From Datnioides undecimradiatus (taxonomy: Eukaryota > Chordata > Actinopteri > Lobotiformes > Datnioididae), in the NCBI GenBank assembly GCA_008933995.1, contig WARS01000026.1, positions 8,136,501-8,200,500 of the forward strand: a stretch of 64,000 nt of DNA, read 5' to 3'. Each line of letters opens with the position of its first letter. Position 1 is the stretch's first letter. Under the pieces are notes generated by a model that was given only the letters and a program-made list of their open reading frames with translations, did no database searches and was not told the DNA's origin. This document shows positions 61,401 through 64,000 of the stretch, in pieces. Made by a program: the position numbers and the translations under genes.

Positions 61401-63097
61401 TAAGTTATTTATTCTAATGTTCGATTGCGTCTTGATCATACCTGAGGGGCTCTAGATCATTTCCCTTTGCTTCTCTGATTTCATCTTATTTTCACTGAGA
61501 TTTTTTGAAGTATGAAAAAAAATCAATAATAACCCCAAATCTGGGTCATAACAGTTTTTAAAAATACCATTTCCCTTGCAAACACTCTGTAATTTAACCA
61601 TTGAACCATAATATATTACTTACTTAGAGGCTTTGAGTAATAAGCGGGTGAATTATCAGCAGGGCATTTGTTTTCTCTCCCACTCTTTGTTAGTGGAAGT
61701 GTCGTCTAAGCAAAGGATTTTAAAAGTCTGAAACTATGGACCCCCATTCAGACTAAAATATTGTCACTGCTGTTATTATTATTTAGCTCTCCTCGATTTC
61801 CAGGTAAATCATGCTTTACATTTTTAACTACTTCACACAGTGCTTTGGGATATGTGAACAGGACGTTTAGTGTTGATATTGAGTCAGTTAATTAGCTGCT
61901 GGCTAAATATGTAGCCCTGTTTCTTTGCTTATATTTGTTACATTTTTAAAAAGCTGGCATTAATTAAAGTAAGCGGAAGTAGCTGTTAGCTGTTGCTGTT
62001 TGCAGTGGATGGACAGACACTCTCACCAATTGCCCTCCCCCACCTTAAGGGTTCAAAACATTAATCTTAAGTATCCTCTTAAGATTGTTAACAGTAAAGG
62101 ACACACAAAATTATCTTGAACTTTATTCTTCCTCTTTGTCTTCTGGATATTTTAATCTCTTCGAGCCTCAACTATTCTCTGTGGTGGAAGTAGTTGACAT
62201 ATGTAACCTGCAACTAGCCGCAACTAGTCAGTTTCTTTTTAAGGGTGAGAAACTAAAAGGCTGTAAAACTCTGATCTCAAAAGGACCCAGTCAGAGGTGG
62301 AACCTATTTACTGTACATTGATTTGCTCCTTTAAAATCAAGGTGTTTTTTCATGGAATATCTGTTTAAAACAAAAACGACAAGTGTTACGTATGAGCGAG
62401 GCCTCTTCCTCCTCCTCCTCCTGTGCTTCGATGAGAGATCCGTGACAAGGCTCCTCTTTTGGAGATATCAGATGGAGATGTGATGTGATGTGAGCTAGGA
62501 TGCCTCTCTCCTCTCTCCTCCAGTGATCTGATAGCCAGTAATGGGCCCTGTAGCCGTGAGCCTGGCAGCACTGCTCACTGTGGCTTATGTGTCACACTGT
62601 ACCCAGCATTCACCAAGAGTTAGTCGAGCGCAAGCAGCCGGGATATTGAGACTAGTAAAGTGTGTGAGTGTGTGTGTGTGTGAGAGAAAGGGAGGCAGAT
62701 ATACACACTGGCAGACTGATTGACAGGAAGAAGCAGAAACTGTAACTTTTGTGAAGAGTTTAAAAAAAGTGCTTTACAGTAAGCCCACGGCTAGATATGG
62801 GCTCCCTTTCTCTCTCATTTTCAGTCAACCTGAAGTTCTTCTTTCCTAGTCTGTTTATTTTAGAAAGGTGGCTTTGTTCTATTTACCGTACCCACTCCCT
62901 CGGCGGCCTCTACCCCCGTCAGACCAGTTAGAAAAGGGGAGCGACAAGGAGGAGAGGGGGGGCGGGGGATGAAGGAGGGGAGGAGGGGTGCATGATGTTT
63001 GGACAAACGGACAACCCGAACAGGATATAGAGGTCTACAGCCTGTGGGTGTGTCGGTTTGGCTGAGGCACAGCTCGCACACAAACACACACGCACAT

Positions 63098-63103
<6 letters not shown>

Positions 63104-63140
<37 letters not shown>
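63104..63140. repeat. (CA)n microsatellite
   Basis: About 18 CA units, preceded by related CACACGCACATGCACATA variants. Confidence 0.95.
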
Positions 63141-63143
<3 letters not shown>

Positions 63144-63678
63144 GTGGGAGTGTTCTCGCTGGAGGGCAAAGTCTCCCTTCCTCTTACACATTCATTCTCT
63201 CCTTTTCCCTCCTTCCCTCCATTCCCCCTTTCCGCCGTCACACCCCTCCACACCTCCTTCCTTTAGACCTCTCTTTCTCCTTCATCCCTCATTCCTTCTC
63301 TTGTGACAAACCGCCCCTCCTCTTTTTGAAAGGAAGAAAAAAAGAAAGTGTTAAAGATACAGAAGAGTTGGCCAACAGCGATGAGAAACTAGGAGGGAGA
63401 GGCCAAAATCACCACAGGGGACAATTATGGCTTGGGCTGTGTACATACAAGTGTGTGTGCGTGTGTTTGTGTATATGTGTGTGGCTCTTTTTGGGTTTGA
63501 TAGTTATAGAGGCGTTGAAGACAGTCCTGGAAGCCACTATCTGTCCTTCACAACTATTTGTCCCATCCCTCTCTCCTCTATCCCTCCTTCCCTCCGTCTG
63601 TTTGGACCTTCCTTTCCATCCCGTCAATTCACGCTGTCACTTCTGTTTTAACTCACCTCATACACTGGAGCTACGGTT

Positions 63679-63680
<2 letters not shown>

Positions 63681-63717
<37 letters not shown>
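63681..63717. repeat. (GT)n microsatellite
   Basis: About 18 uninterrupted GT units. Confidence 0.96.
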
Positions 63718-63718
<1 letters not shown>

Positions 63719-64000
63719 TTTCACGTTGAGTCTATGGTCTTCAAATAAAGGCAGGGCTGTGGGTTACACTTCCTCTTCATCAGTAGGAACAGTGAGCTCC
63801 TGTGTCTGTTTTTTCTGCTTGTGTAAAACCAGAACTTCCAGGTTCTTTTAACAACTTGTATGTAATAAGAAAGGCGTTGTTAACAGTGACGCAGAGAATT
63901 ATCACCTACCACTGCAGTCCCCCTCATCTCTGGGGAACTTTTTTAGCTTTTGTTTTGCTTTTCCCGTCCACCTCGGAGCCATTTCGGTTCATTTTCAACA

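Larger units (their letters stand above)
54187..64000 (+). other. zbtb46 intron 3, continues beyond the window
   Basis: No zinc-finger exon is found. Short CA/GT runs occur at about 55202-55220, 59034-59049, 59112-59139 and 61075-61100. Pyrimidine-rich stretches lie at about 59740-59840, 60100-60260 and 60600-60660. A dispersed repeat at about 58.1-58.4 kb and the microsatellites near 63 kb are listed separately. The rest is high-complexity AT-rich DNA with no recognised exon. Confidence 0.6.

Noticed and set aside
62999..63748. 249-codon open frame on the + strand
   Set aside because: It crosses (CA)n and (GT)n microsatellites and CT-rich DNA, giving His-Thr and Cys-Val repeats. It has no zinc-finger or other motif.
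54187..64000. Search for C2H2 zinc-finger exons of zbtb46
   Set aside because: No C-x2-C...H-x3-H pattern or TGEKP-like linker was seen by eye in any frame, so the zinc-finger exons are taken to lie beyond the window.

Overview
This window is vertebrate nuclear DNA, almost certainly from a teleost fish. Coding sequence is sparse and broken into short exons by introns with GT...AG ends. Non-coding DNA is full of (CA)n/(GT)n and (GA)n/(CT)n microsatellites. A decayed Tc1-like transposon and other fish-type dispersed repeats are present. I recognise two genes, both on the + strand: uckl1 and the 5' part of zbtb46. No operon, CRISPR array, phage or other prokaryote-style system is visible, and I found no convincing new multi-gene system.

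Region 1 (about 0.5-14.2 kb) is uckl1, uridine-cytidine kinase-like 1. It is complete from exon 2 to the stop codon: 14 exons (2-15) join in phase, plus one of two competing first exons (537-604 or 1807-1865). The model gives 534 or 531 residues, close to the roughly 548 I recall for the human protein. An N-terminal uridine kinase domain with a P-loop is followed by a uracil phosphoribosyltransferase-like domain. Exon 8 is a 17-nt microexon with a weak donor. The 3'UTR probably ends after the AATAAA at 14153-14158.

Region 2 (about 14.2-32.4 kb) is intergenic. It holds microsatellites, a retroposon-tail fragment at 23.7 kb that matches one inside uckl1, purine- or pyrimidine-biased tracts, and two tight clusters of nuclear-receptor-like half-sites (19.2 and 27.6 kb).

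Region 3 (about 32.4-64 kb) is the 5' part of zbtb46, a BTB/zinc-finger transcription factor. A probable non-coding first exon ends at 32563, inside a CpG-richer zone. After a 20.3-kb intron come two coding exons (52877-53062 and 53244-54186) that encode the BTB domain and linker, 376 residues plus one base of the next codon. The zinc-finger exons are not in the window. A glycine-rich tract and an Arg-Glu/Arg-Asp repeat are inserted in the linker.

The two genes are not known to work together. Their order and orientation match what I recall of human 20q13.33 (UCKL1 and ZBTB46 on the same strand), without visible copies of the genes that lie between them there.
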